Assembly (NCBI RefSeq): GCF_007753095.1
Contig: NZ_CP036348.1
Location: 4,999,411-5,063,410 of the forward strand
Direction of reading: 5' to 3'
DNA length: 64,000 bases
DNA from: Rosistilla carotiformis
Lineage (GTDB): Bacteria; Planctomycetota; Planctomycetia; Pirellulales; Pirellulaceae
Below are positions 15,600 through 24,891 of the stretch, piece by piece (position 1 is the first letter of the stretch; every line of letters begins with the position of its first letter). Both the position numbers and the translations under genes were made by a program. The notes beneath the pieces were generated by a model. The model ran no database searches. It was not told where the DNA came from and saw nothing but the letters and a program-made list of their open reading frames with translations.

Positions 15600-18556
15600 A
15601 CCGGTCGCAACGCATCGCGGAGAATCTGCACCGGATGTTCGGCTTTGCGGCCGGTGCCATCGGCGATCTGATGACGGCAACTGGTCCCCGGCGCGGCGAT
15701 TAGGTTCTCCGCCGGTTCCTTGCGAACCGTTGGAAACAAAACCAATTCGCCGATTTGCATCGACAAATCGTAGTGCTCTTGCTCGTATCCGAAGGATCCC
15801 GCCATGCCGCAGCACCCCGACGGAATCAATCGCACGGTGTAGTTCCGTGGCAATTGAAGCATCCGCACCGTGGGTGCCAGCGATGCCAAAGCCTTCTGAT
15901 GACAGTGACCATGCAAGCGGATCGTCCGCTGCGTATCGGTGAACGCGTCGGACGGAATCCGCCCCGCATCCATCTGCCGCGCCAAAAATTCATCGATCAT
16001 CAAGCAGTGTTCACTCATCTTCACTGCCGCGTCTCGCAGGTCGCCGCGGACCAGTTCCGGGTATTCGTCGCGAAAGCTCAGCAGCGCCGACGGCTCGACA
16101 CCAACCAACGGAAGGTCTGCGCTGACGCGATCCTTCAAGAGACGGACGTTCTCTTCGGCAACCTCCCGCGCCTGCCGCAGCAATCCCTTGGACAACGCTG
16201 CCCGTCCGCTCTCGCGATGCTCGGGAATCTCGACAGCGTACCCCAATCGTTCCAACAACTCGACCGCCGCGATCCCGACGGGCGTATCGTTGTAATTGGT
16301 GAATTCATCGCAGAACAACAGCACGCGGCCGTTTTTCCCCGCTGCCGCGTGCGGGGTATGCTTGGCGAACCAACGACGCAGCGTTGTTCGGTGCATCGTT
16401 GGCAGCGAACGCTTTTCGGCAAAACCGGCGAAGCGTTTGAAAATCCGCGAGGTCACGGGATTGCGGACGATGAAGTTGAACATCCACGGGGCGATCGCTG
16501 CCATCTGGCTGTTGCGGGCAAAGTTTGCGATCAATTTGGCCCGCCGAGGAACGCCATGCGCATCGTAATAGCCTTGTTGAAACTCTGCCTTCAGTTTGGC
16601 AACATCGACGTTCGACGGACACTCTCGCTTACAGCCCTTGCACGACAAGCAAAGATCCATCACCTGACGGACCTCTTCACTGTCAAACGGGAATCGATCC
16701 CCATCGGCTGCCGTCAAAACATGCCTCAGCATGTTCGCCCGCGCCCGCGTCGTGTCCTGTTCGTTGCGAGTCGCCATGTAACTAGGGCACATCGTGCCGC
16801 CGGACAGCTGCGTCTTGCGGCAGTCTCCCGAACCGTTGCACAGCTCAGCCGCACGCAACACGCCTTCGGTACCGCTGAAATCCAGCACCGTTGGAATCTC
16901 CGGCGTCGCCTGCCCCGGCTTGTATCGCAGGCTTGAATTCATCGGCGGCGTATCGACGATCTTGTTAGGATTGAAGCGATTCTCGGGATCCCACAACCGT
17001 TTGATCTGCCGGATCACTTGGTAGTTTTTCGCACCGATCATCTGTTCCAGAAACTCACCACGCAATCGGCCATCGCCATGTTCGCCACTAAGCGACCCGC
17101 GATATTCTTTGACCAAATCGGCGATCTCCTGCGCGACCGCGCGAAACTGTTGGTTCCCGGCGTCGGTCTTGAGGTTGATAATCGGCCGCAGATGGATCTC
17201 CCCCGATCCAGCGTGCGCGTAGTGCACACACTCCAATCCATGTTTGGTCTTCAGCCGGCGATTAAATTCCGCAATAAACTCGGGCAGGTCTTCGATCGCA
17301 ACCGCGGTATCCTCGATCACGGCACAAGGTTTCGCATCGCCGACCACGTTGCTGAGAATCCCCAAGCCCGCTTTGCGGAGATCCCACACTTTGTTCGTGT
17401 CGTCTCCGGTTAAGACAGGAAAATGATACCCCAACCCGGCCGCTTTCATCTCCGTCGCCAACCGCTCCGCCGCGGCAACGGCCTGTTGATCGGTGTCAGC
17501 ACGGAATTCAATCGCCAGAATCGCTCCCGGCGTTCCGTCGACAAAACTCATGTTGGCGCGTTGCTCCCGATTGCGAGCCGCACCGCTGAGAACAAAGTGA
17601 TCGACCAGTTCGCACGCATGTATCGAATGCTTGACCGCCAACAAAGTCGCTCGTAGCGATTCGTCGACCGATACGAAATGCGGGCACAATAGCGCCGACG
17701 CCGGTGGCGGCAACGGCAGGCAACGCACTTTGATCTCGGTGGCGAAGAACAGCGTTCCTTCGGACCCCGCCAACAACTTGCAAAAATCGAACGGTTTTTC
17801 GCTCGGCGCGTCGGCCGGTGCCAACGGCGATGCATCCATCAATAGATCGACAGCATATCCCGTGTTGCGTCGCGGAATCTGTGGCTTGGGAAATTCGCGA
17901 TCGATCTCTTCGCGAACCTCCGGTTGACTCAAAAGATCTCGAATCCCGCGATAGATCTGCGACTCCAACGAATCATTCTCCAGAGCGCATTTCGCCGCAA
18001 AGTCTTCGTCGCTGAGCGCGGTGAAGGTCGCTTCGCTGCCATCGCTCAAGAACCCACGGACTTCCAAAACGTGGTCGCGAGTACTGCCGTAGACGATCGA
18101 ATTCGATCCACACGAATTATTGCCAAACATGCCGCCCAACATCGCTCGATTCTGAGTCGACGTCTCGGGACCAAACAGCATCCCATGCGGTTGCAACGCC
18201 ATGTTCAATTCGTTGCGAATCACTCCCGGCTGCACACGTGCCCACCCCGCTTCGCGATCGATCTCGAGGATCTGCGTGAAGTGGCGGGAGATGTCCACGA
18301 CGATCCCCGCGCCGACGACTTGGCCGGCCAACGAGGTGCCGGCGGCTCGCGGGATCAGGCCGATCTTGTGCTCGGCGGCAAACAGGATCAACTGCCGCAG
18401 ATCGGCTTCGGTTTTGGGAATCGCCACCGCCAACGGGGTTTCTTGATACAGCGACGCATCGGTCGAATAGACGGTGCGCGCGACCGTGTCGATACGCAAC
18501 TCCCCTTCGAGCTGTGACTGCAATGCGACAAGCGACGACTGAAGACGATCTTGCAT
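15596..18556 (-). CDS. FAD-linked oxidase fused to Fe-S domain (YdiJ-like 2-hydroxyacid dehydrogenase)
   Basis: A 986-residue fusion. The N-terminal half is a GlcD-type FAD-binding PCMH domain (IPRAAGTSLAGQ, PGVIRNELN, GGMFGNNSCGSNS) plus the FAD-oxidase C-terminal domain (HAGSGEIHLRP, GSLSGEHGDGRLRG). Around 585-660 there are cysteines for 4Fe-4S centres, including CLSCKGCKRECPSNVD. The last 250 residues carry CCG-type motifs (GHCHQKAL, PSGCCGMAGSFGYE). The order and length match E. coli YdiJ, a D-2-hydroxyglutarate dehydrogenase. Oxidation of a D-2-hydroxyacid with transfer of electrons to a carrier is expected; the exact substrate (D-lactate, glycolate or D-2-hydroxyglutarate) cannot be read. 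No transmembrane helix is visible. Confidence 0.9.
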   Translation of the reverse strand: MQDRLQSSLVALQSQLEGELRIDTVARTVYSTDASLYQETPLAVAIPKTEADLRQLILFAAEHKIGLIPRAAGTSLAGQVVGAGIVVDISRHFTQILEIDREAGWARVQPGVIRNELNMALQPHGMLFGPETSTQNRAMLGGMFGNNSCGSNSIVYGSTRDHVLEVRGFLSDGSEATFTALSDEDFAAKCALENDSLESQIYRGIRDLLSQPEVREEIDREFPKPQIPRRNTGYAVDLLMDASPLAPADAPSEKPFDFCKLLAGSEGTLFFATEIKVRCLPLPPPASALLCPHFVSVDESLRATLLAVKHSIHACELVDHFVLSGAARNREQRANMSFVDGTPGAILAIEFRADTDQQAVAAAERLATEMKAAGLGYHFPVLTGDDTNKVWDLRKAGLGILSNVVGDAKPCAVIEDTAVAIEDLPEFIAEFNRRLKTKHGLECVHYAHAGSGEIHLRPIINLKTDAGNQQFRAVAQEIADLVKEYRGSLSGEHGDGRLRGEFLEQMIGAKNYQVIRQIKRLWDPENRFNPNKIVDTPPMNSSLRYKPGQATPEIPTVLDFSGTEGVLRAAELCNGSGDCRKTQLSGGTMCPSYMATRNEQDTTRARANMLRHVLTAADGDRFPFDSEEVRQVMDLCLSCKGCKRECPSNVDVAKLKAEFQQGYYDAHGVPRRAKLIANFARNSQMAAIAPWMFNFIVRNPVTSRIFKRFAGFAEKRSLPTMHRTTLRRWFAKHTPHAAAGKNGRVLLFCDEFTNYNDTPVGIAAVELLERLGYAVEIPEHRESGRAALSKGLLRQAREVAEENVRLLKDRVSADLPLVGVEPSALLSFRDEYPELVRGDLRDAAVKMSEHCLMIDEFLARQMDAGRIPSDAFTDTQRTIRLHGHCHQKALASLAPTVRMLQLPRNYTVRLIPSGCCGMAGSFGYEQEHYDLSMQIGELVLFPTVRKEPAENLIAAPGTSCRHQIADGTGRKAEHPVQILRDALRPV

Positions 18557-18707
18557 GGGTTCGATCTACTACTCTCGCAGGACCTCGCGCCCTGCCCAAA
18601 TCACAGGTGGGAAATAAACTCGTGCCGGACAGCTTCGCCGATGCACACCGCCGCGAAGCACGCCATCACGAGTGGTCTTTTAAAGGTGGGAATTTCGCGC
18701 GGACGGC

Positions 18708-19790
18708 TCAAATGCTGGCCGCCACGCAGATTTCGGTTCGCCCGGTTGCCAGTTGGCGTGCGCGGATGTTGGTGTAGCCCCACGATCGAATCTGATCCAA
18801 CCAGATCGGAATATCAATTGCCCGTTCATAGGAACTCAACTTCAGCGTTAACAGCATTCCGGTGATCGACGTATCGCGATGCTGGACAATGTTCTCGACC
18901 GTGGTCAGCGTCTTTTCAGGTTTCACGTTTGAATCGACCAACAACCATCGGGTTTTCGCATAATGGTGGCGTTTGATGTCGCCACCGCGTGCCCGGAAAT
19001 GTCGGTAATTGCTGTGCTCCATGATCGATTCGTCCATCTCCGCAGGATCGATCCCGGTGACGTGCAGCCCCAGTTCCAGGAGCCGTTGCACCGAGCCGCC
19101 GGGAGCGCTGCCGATCTCGACCACTTGGTCCCCTTCATGCAACTGGAAACCGCTCCAGGCGATCGCTTCGGAGGTTTTATAGTAGGCCCGCGAGATGACC
19201 TCTCGGTCGCGATTCATCGGAAACGTTCCGCCGGGCCAACGATCGACCGCGCTGACAACTTCGTGCCAACCGACCCACCACTGATTGGATTCGACCATCA
19301 CGACATCCAGCACGCGATCGCCGGGACGCGCGATCTGATTCGCCATCGGCGATGCGATCAAATCCTCTTCGTGCAGTTTCGCGGCCAAGAAATCGGCCAC
19401 CGCTTCGGTCAGCGGTTCATTGCCGGGCATGAAGCCGCGTTCGCCAACGGGCAATCGATCGCGTCCCCAGAGATGTAACAGGTCGGGCTTGGGAAGATTG
19501 GCCTCCCGCAATAGCTCGCTCAACTGGCCAGCCAACCTATCGGATTCCTCACCGGCAACCTTACCGATCGACCACGAGGCGGTGCGGATGAAGATCCCCG
19601 AAGGGAGCGTCGCCTGGGCAGATTCGGCCTCGCCAGAATCGGCGGCGACGTTTTTAAGCGTTACGAATCCAGGGCGTGAAAAGGCGAGCCGCCACTTGCG
19701 ATCGTCAAGTTCCGCCTTGAGCGCTGGTTCGGAACCTTGCTGGCAGCATAAAAAACAGAACGCATTGGGGGCGGGCGGCTGGTTGGTCAT
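18708..19790 (-). CDS. FtsJ-fold rRNA 2'-O-methyltransferase, RlmM-like
   Basis: A 360-residue protein with a THUMP-like N-terminal part (CFLCCQQGSEPALKAEL...) and a C-terminal FtsJ/RrmJ-type SAM domain: VVEIGSAPGGSVQRLLELG is the SAM loop, LLVDSN the Asp region and LTLKLSSYERA the Lys-containing strand. This is the layout of RlmM (23S rRNA C2498 2'-O-methyltransferase). The RNA target is inferred only. Its ATG overlaps the stop of the upstream exported-protein gene by four bases, so the two are one transcription unit with translational coupling. Confidence 0.78.
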   Translation of the reverse strand: MTNQPPAPNAFCFLCCQQGSEPALKAELDDRKWRLAFSRPGFVTLKNVAADSGEAESAQATLPSGIFIRTASWSIGKVAGEESDRLAGQLSELLREANLPKPDLLHLWGRDRLPVGERGFMPGNEPLTEAVADFLAAKLHEEDLIASPMANQIARPGDRVLDVVMVESNQWWVGWHEVVSAVDRWPGGTFPMNRDREVISRAYYKTSEAIAWSGFQLHEGDQVVEIGSAPGGSVQRLLELGLHVTGIDPAEMDESIMEHSNYRHFRARGGDIKRHHYAKTRWLLVDSNVKPEKTLTTVENIVQHRDTSITGMLLTLKLSSYERAIDIPIWLDQIRSWGYTNIRARQLATGRTEICVAASI

Positions 19791-20581
19791 TCATTTTGCG
19801 CAACCCGAGGGGTGCGGAATTGGTCGGCGGGTACATCTTGGAAACTTACTAGCATACCACCGATTTGCGAAATCAGCGCCCGGTCTTGTACCGACAACAT
19901 CGGACTAAATTGATGTTCCGATCGCAATGTTTCGGTTTGATCGCCAACGGTCGCCCGCAGCGTGATTTTGCTGGGCAAAACCTCACTGGCGGACATCTGT
20001 TCGTTCAGAGCCAAGCGGGCGAAGGGGGCCCCACGAGGATTTTGATACATATTCAACCGCGTCGCCCAGCCGGTGAAGTCGTTGTAAATCTTCGAAAGTC
20101 CCGGTTGTGAGGCCGCTTGCGTTTCGGCGATGTACAGAAAACCAGGGAATCCAGCCTGCACCACCCCGGTTTGCGGATCGCTGATCGGCTGCGTGCTGAC
20201 ACCAATCGCATCGGCTTTGCCCGTTTCCAAGGCTTGCTGGCGAAGGGCTGTCATGTAACGGACCAGATCGTCACAGCCGATCGTCGTCCGTTGCTGCGTG
20301 GTGGCGTCGAGCAACACGACCCTCGAACGAGGGATATCAAAAACCGTAATCTGCGATTTTTCCGGCAACTGAATATCGTAAGCGATGCCGGTATCGAACA
20401 GTGTCAGCGTTTCGCCCACCAGCGCCGGCTTGCGACCATCGAAATAGATTTTTGTTTCCGCGCGAAGGCTGGGATGATCGCTCGACTGCGCCGCCAACGG
20501 ACCTGTCCCAAGAACAGCGCACATTCCGACAAGGGTCAACATCAACGCGGCAGTCCGTCGCATGGGTTCCATGACCAACAT
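19787..20581 (-). CDS. Exported protein of unknown function
   Basis: A 264-residue protein. ATG 20581 is chosen because AAAGGGA lies five bases upstream; the frame is open to 20695. Residues about 8-30 form a signal peptide (RRTAALMLTLVGMCAVLG, cleavage near LAAQ). The mature part is beta-rich with the segments KIYFDGRKPALVGETLTLFDTG and SRVVLLDATTQQRTTI, and reads like a planctomycete envelope protein without known domain. It is the first gene of a unit with the RlmM-like methyltransferase, an odd pairing of an exported protein with an RNA modifier. Confidence 0.7.
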   Translation of the reverse strand: MLVMEPMRRTAALMLTLVGMCAVLGTGPLAAQSSDHPSLRAETKIYFDGRKPALVGETLTLFDTGIAYDIQLPEKSQITVFDIPRSRVVLLDATTQQRTTIGCDDLVRYMTALRQQALETGKADAIGVSTQPISDPQTGVVQAGFPGFLYIAETQAASQPGLSKIYNDFTGWATRLNMYQNPRGAPFARLALNEQMSASEVLPSKITLRATVGDQTETLRSEHQFSPMLSVQDRALISQIGGMLVSFQDVPADQFRTPRVAQNE

Positions 20582-20941
20582 TCCAATCCCTTTCAAATGA
20601 AGTCTCCGAAGTGGTGGCGGTAAGCCACCGCGTCGGTTGAATCGAACCAACACGCGCAGCAGACTTCGCAGCCTCGCCGAAGCTAACAGAACCACGCGAT
20701 CGATTCCAGATCGAAGTCCCCCCTGAACACCGCCATCGCTGCATCAAAACAGGCCCCGCTGGCCCGGCCTCAATACAAAACAGTCAGCTTTCGTAGCCAT
20801 CATGCCCTTGACCGGCCGATAAACTAACGATAGAGGTTGAACTGCTCAGATGTTTTTACAACATTGAGATACCGCCCTGCCACCGATATCTGAGCACCAC
20901 GAAGGTTTGTTGCAACCGCAACTTGCTCACGGAGGAAAATC

Positions 20942-21403
20942 ATGAGTGGCATGGCTCTACTTTTGCTGTTCGGCGTTGTCGCCGCAGCGATTCCCGACAC
21001 CCAGTCGGCGGATGAACAGGTCGATCTGATCGAACTGAATCATTTCTTTGATGAACAAGGTCGGCATGTGTTCGACCAAGTCATCTTCTATCAGTGGTCG
21101 CGGACTCACAATCGCTTCCACGTTAAAGCATGGCGGTTGGTCAAAGACCCCGAACAGCTACCGCAAAAGTCGTGGAAGCCTGTCGGATACCGCTGTGTCT
21201 GGCACGACGATGGCATCCTACGAAGCGTGCGGTCTCCGGCCTATCGAGAAACGTGGTCGCAAGTGGACCCCGAGCGCAGCAACCGTCAACTGCTTCCGCA
21301 AGAACAACGCATCGGTTTACTGAAGCCGGTCCTGCGGGAACCCAGCAAACGGCCTACGGCTTCCGAAGTGGCGGTTTCCGAAGAACGACCGCAACTGCCC
21401 TAG
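20942..21403 (+). CDS. Small protein with putative signal peptide, unknown function
   Basis: A 153-residue protein with a strong GGAGG site (20931-20935) six bases before ATG. The first 16 residues are hydrophobic (MALLLLFGVVAAA), consistent with export. The core includes DLIELNHFFDEQG, FDQVIFYQWS, RFHVKAWRL and YRETWSQVDPE, a conserved-looking block rich in Trp and His. The C terminus is charged and Pro-rich. I do not recognise the family. The flanking intergenic regions are about 250-300 bases, so it is probably monocistronic. Confidence 0.65.
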   Translation: MSGMALLLLFGVVAAAIPDTQSADEQVDLIELNHFFDEQGRHVFDQVIFYQWSRTHNRFHVKAWRLVKDPEQLPQKSWKPVGYRCVWHDDGILRSVRSPAYRETWSQVDPERSNRQLLPQEQRIGLLKPVLREPSKRPTASEVAVSEERPQLP

Positions 21404-21706
21404 CGCATTGGCGATCGCGGCCGATAAACGAACGGGTTCACAGACACCCTCCTATGAACGATCGCGTGGAAACCGCTCCCCGCGACGACCGCTCGGGGTT
21501 CGCAGACGTTCCTGAACGGGATCGCTGACGATACCTCGAAACGCGTGCTTCACGGCGACGCGACCGATCGCTTCGTGGGAACGCTGGCTGAACACCCACG
21601 GCAAGCGGCGCCGTCTTCGGGTGGTCACAGGTTGGTGCCGTGGTGTTGGTTCGGGTACGATTTCGGGATCTATCTCTCGACCAACCTTCCCGCAGCGGAA
21701 AGCCAC
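21404..21706. other. Intergenic region, nothing recognised
   Basis: This 303-base stretch separates two same-strand genes. I see no convincing coding frame, terminator with T-run, RNA gene or repeat in it. It presumably holds the promoter of the nitroreductase-type gene. Confidence 0.5.
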
Positions 21707-22288
21707 ATGCAGCCACCATCGATCCATCAATTGATTCGCACGCGACGCACGATCAAGCCCGCCCAAATGGACGCGCGGCCCATCGATCGCGATCAAATTC
21801 AGACCCTTTTGGAAGACGCCAATTGGGCGCCGACGCATGGGCTGACCGAACCTTGGCGGTTCACGGTCTTTCTTGGCGACGCACGGAAACGGCTGGCGCA
21901 GATGCTGGCGCAAACCTACCGCGAAATCACTCCGCCGGGCGAATTCAAGCAGAACAAATTCGACAGTTTTGCCGTCAACCCCACCCTTGCGCCACTGGTC
22001 ATTGCGATCGGCATGAAACGCCAGCCCAGCAAAAAGATCTCGGAGATCGACGAAATCGCCGCCGTCGCTTGCGCCGTACAGAACATCCATCTTTCGGCGA
22101 CCGCGCTTGGCCTGGGTGGCTTTTGGTCGTCCAACCCGGCTGCCTGCAGCGACGCGATGCGAAACTTCGTCGGACTAGGAGAAGAGGACCGCGTGCTAGG
22201 ACTGTTTTATGTGGGCTACCCGGCCACGGACTGGCCCGCGGGGACGCGCCAGCCGATCGCCGACAAAGTGCGGTGGGAAACAGAGTAG
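21707..22288 (+). CDS. Nitroreductase family oxidoreductase
   Basis: A 193-residue flavoprotein of the nitroreductase fold. The N terminus has the FMN-phosphate signature IRTRRTIKP (xRRSxR-type), followed by ANWAPTHGLTEPWRF (the conserved ApwP-like segment) and C-terminal GLGGFWSSNP and GLFYVGYP, all typical of the YdjA/NfnB-like branch. It should bind FMN and use NAD(P)H, as a homodimer in the cytosol. ATG 21707 is chosen because it directly precedes the family's usual beginning; the frame is open to 21545. Substrate unknown. Confidence 0.88.
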   Translation: MQPPSIHQLIRTRRTIKPAQMDARPIDRDQIQTLLEDANWAPTHGLTEPWRFTVFLGDARKRLAQMLAQTYREITPPGEFKQNKFDSFAVNPTLAPLVIAIGMKRQPSKKISEIDEIAAVACAVQNIHLSATALGLGGFWSSNPAACSDAMRNFVGLGEEDRVLGLFYVGYPATDWPAGTRQPIADKVRWETE

Positions 22289-22346
22289 TCGATGCGAAGA
22301 CAATCCTTCCGAATGCCCCCAGCGATGATTCGTCGACGGGCAAGCA

Positions 22347-23870
22347 TCAGTTGCCAATAATCACGACGTTGCCGGTTTTCCCGCCTTCGGAACGTTTGAT
22401 CATCCCGCGTCCCTTATCCTCGGGCGAGAAGACGAACACGATCGACATGACCACGCTGAAAACGACGGCGAACGCCGCCATCCCAATCCCGGCGTAGATG
22501 ATCGTTTTGTTTTGCGAAGCATCGGTTGCAGCCGACTTGGGTTTCGGCACGGTCACCGCGGAAGCAAAGGTGTGTGCGGAGGCAGCCGGTAGCGATTGGA
22601 AGTTCGCCGCGGTGGCGGGCATCACGGTGGGCAGGTCAATCCCCGTCAACAAATCATCCAGGCTCGCATCGCTGCCATCATCGGAGGTGTTCGAGAGTGA
22701 AAAATCATCAAACGGTGAATCGGAGACCGGATGGGCCCCTCCAGCACTCGACCCACTGTTCGAATCGGTGACGATCGACGACAGCGACTCCTGCGGTGAA
22801 TGTTCGGGGATCGAGATCGGCACGCCCGAAGAAGTGAAATTCCATTGCACGCGATCGATCGCTTGCAACAAAAGCGTCGCGGTGGGGTAGCGGTCTTCGG
22901 GGCTCTTGGCCATCAAACGCATACAGATTTCCGCCAGCTCGGTAGGACAGTCCGACCGTAGCTTGCGAGGATCCGGCGGCGGCATCGTTTGGTGCCGCGC
23001 GATTCGCTCCTGCACCGTTCCTTGCGCGAATGGCGCGCGGCCGGTGAGCATGAAATAGAGGGTACACCCGAGACTGTACAGGTCGGATCGACCATCGGCC
23101 AAATGACTGGCTCGAATCTGTTCGGGGGCGACGTAATCAGCGGTCCCCAACACGCCTGGTGTCTCGCCCGACAACGAGGGATCTTCGTCGTACCGTAACC
23201 GCGCCAAACCGAGATCGGAAATCTTCAGCACGCCATCGCGATGGATCAGAATATTCAGCGGCTTGATATCGCGGTGGATGATGCCACGTTCGTGAGCGTG
23301 CTGTAAACCCGACGCGCTGCAGCGCAGGTATTCCAGCACGCGATGCAACCGCAATGGCCCCTGCTGCTGAACCAAACGTTGCAAATCCATCCCGTCGACA
23401 AATTCCATGACCATAAAATGCTGGTCGTCGACACGATCGAAATCGATCACCTGGACCACGTTGGGATGATTCAACATCGCGCAGGTCCGCGCTTCTTGTT
23501 GGAACCGAGAAAGGTTCAGAGGATTGCTGAGTCGTCGACGCGGTAGCACCTTGATCGCGACGCGTCGCCGCATCACCGCGTGTTCGGCCAAAAAGACCGC
23601 GCTCATTCCCCCCACGCCCAACTGGCGCAGCAACTTGTATTTGCCTAAGAAAAAACCTTTCCAGCGTCCCGATAGCAGGTTCTTGGCTTGCCACTGGGTG
23701 ATCGCCCCGCCGCCAATCAAATCTTCGGCGAGGACCTTCACATCCTCAGGCAACTGACCGCCATGTTTCGTTTGGATGGCCGCAAGCGACTTCCGCAGCG
23801 AATCAAGCTCCATTAGCTCGCTGCGACGCAATCGTCGAACAAAATCGCGCGTCGTTGTCGTGGTGGTCAT
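22347..23870 (-). CDS. Hanks-type membrane serine/threonine protein kinase
   Basis: A 507-residue kinase. The start is ATG 23870; the frame extends to TTG 23900. An N-terminal helical region of about 75 residues precedes the kinase domain (about 77-340), which shows LGVGGMSAVF (glycine loop), VAIKVL (lysine), HRDIKPLNIL (catalytic loop), SDLGLAR (DFG replaced by DLG) and VAPEQI (APE). A Pro/Ser-rich linker and one membrane helix follow (about 458-483). It should phosphorylate Ser/Thr on the cytosolic side. The 256-base gap from uppS suggests its own promoter. The extracytoplasmic tail is short. Confidence 0.92.
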   Translation of the reverse strand: MTTTTTTRDFVRRLRRSELMELDSLRKSLAAIQTKHGGQLPEDVKVLAEDLIGGGAITQWQAKNLLSGRWKGFFLGKYKLLRQLGVGGMSAVFLAEHAVMRRRVAIKVLPRRRLSNPLNLSRFQQEARTCAMLNHPNVVQVIDFDRVDDQHFMVMEFVDGMDLQRLVQQQGPLRLHRVLEYLRCSASGLQHAHERGIIHRDIKPLNILIHRDGVLKISDLGLARLRYDEDPSLSGETPGVLGTADYVAPEQIRASHLADGRSDLYSLGCTLYFMLTGRAPFAQGTVQERIARHQTMPPPDPRKLRSDCPTELAEICMRLMAKSPEDRYPTATLLLQAIDRVQWNFTSSGVPISIPEHSPQESLSSIVTDSNSGSSAGGAHPVSDSPFDDFSLSNTSDDGSDASLDDLLTGIDLPTVMPATAANFQSLPAASAHTFASAVTVPKPKSAATDASQNKTIIYAGIGMAAFAVVFSVVMSIVFVFSPEDKGRGMIKRSEGGKTGNVVIIGN

Positions 23871-24126
23871 CTTGCTCGCACTGCGGTTTGCCCGTTGCAA
23901 AAAACGTTCGAGGGTGGACGATGCTTGTGCCGCCTACGGGGCATACCATCGCCCCAGTTACGCAACCCAAGTTGTAGGCCTGTAGGGTAGCCGCGTCGAT
24001 GTGGAAACGCATGAAGACTGCGTTAACGTTCCGTGAAGCGGCCGAAGATTGGCATAAAAAGAAGGCATTTGCCCGTTTCAGGCAAACTACAGCCGGCACC
24101 CATCGCATCCACGCCCAGCGCGACGG

Positions 24127-24885
24127 TCAGCTGGGCAGAAGCCCGCCAAAGCGACGCTGCCGCCCCGAGAAATCATGCAGCGCTTGCATCAGATCTTCTT
24201 CGCGGAAGTCGGGCCATGATCGATCGGTTACCCAGAGTTCGGCGTAACTGATCTGCCACAAGAGATAGTTGCTGATCCGCATGTCACCGCCGGTGCGGAT
24301 CAACAGATCGGGATCCGGCATCCCAGCGGTATAGAGATGATCGGCGACCATCGCTTCATCGATCGCATCGGGTTGCAATTCACCACTTTGGGCCTTGGAA
24401 GCCAAACGACGCACCGCTTCGACGATCTCGGCACGTCCTCCATAATCGACCGCCAACACCAGCTGCATGCCGGTGTGTTCGGCGCACAACTGCTGCGTAA
24501 TTTCCAGCTCGCGAAGAACCGCCGCGGGCAACCGGTCGCGGCGCCCGATCATGTTCAATCGCAAGCCGTTATCGATCAGCGTCCGCCGCTCTTCGACCAA
24601 ATACTGCTCCAACAGATGCATTAAGAAATCGAGTTCGACCGGAGGTCGTTTCCAATTTTCACTGCTGAAGCAATATAACGTGAGGGCTTCGATCCCAAGC
24701 GAGGCACACTTTTCAGTCGTCCGGCGCACGGTATCGACACCGTGCCGATGGCCTTCGATCCGCGGTAAGCCACGTCGTTGAGCCCAGCGGCCATTGCCAT
24801 CCATGATGATGGCGATGTGCTTGGGCAACGCATCGGCCGTGATGGCAGGGGCGTGGGTCGATGGGGTGGGTTCAGCCTGAGACAT
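24127..24885 (-). CDS. uppS: Undecaprenyl (isoprenyl) diphosphate synthase
   Basis: A 252-residue cis-prenyltransferase that condenses isopentenyl diphosphate units onto farnesyl diphosphate to make the lipid carrier for cell-wall and glycan synthesis. Signatures are IIMDGNGRW with the catalytic Asp, RRGLPRIEGHRHG, LYCFSSENWKRP and the C-terminal RTGGDMRISNYLLWQ followed by WPDF. ATG 24885 follows an in-frame GTG at 24888. The start lies six bases from the purA stop, so it is co-transcribed with purA. Confidence 0.95.
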   Translation of the reverse strand: MSQAEPTPSTHAPAITADALPKHIAIIMDGNGRWAQRRGLPRIEGHRHGVDTVRRTTEKCASLGIEALTLYCFSSENWKRPPVELDFLMHLLEQYLVEERRTLIDNGLRLNMIGRRDRLPAAVLRELEITQQLCAEHTGMQLVLAVDYGGRAEIVEAVRRLASKAQSGELQPDAIDEAMVADHLYTAGMPDPDLLIRTGGDMRISNYLLWQISYAELWVTDRSWPDFREEDLMQALHDFSGRQRRFGGLLPS

Positions 24886-24891
24886 CACAGG

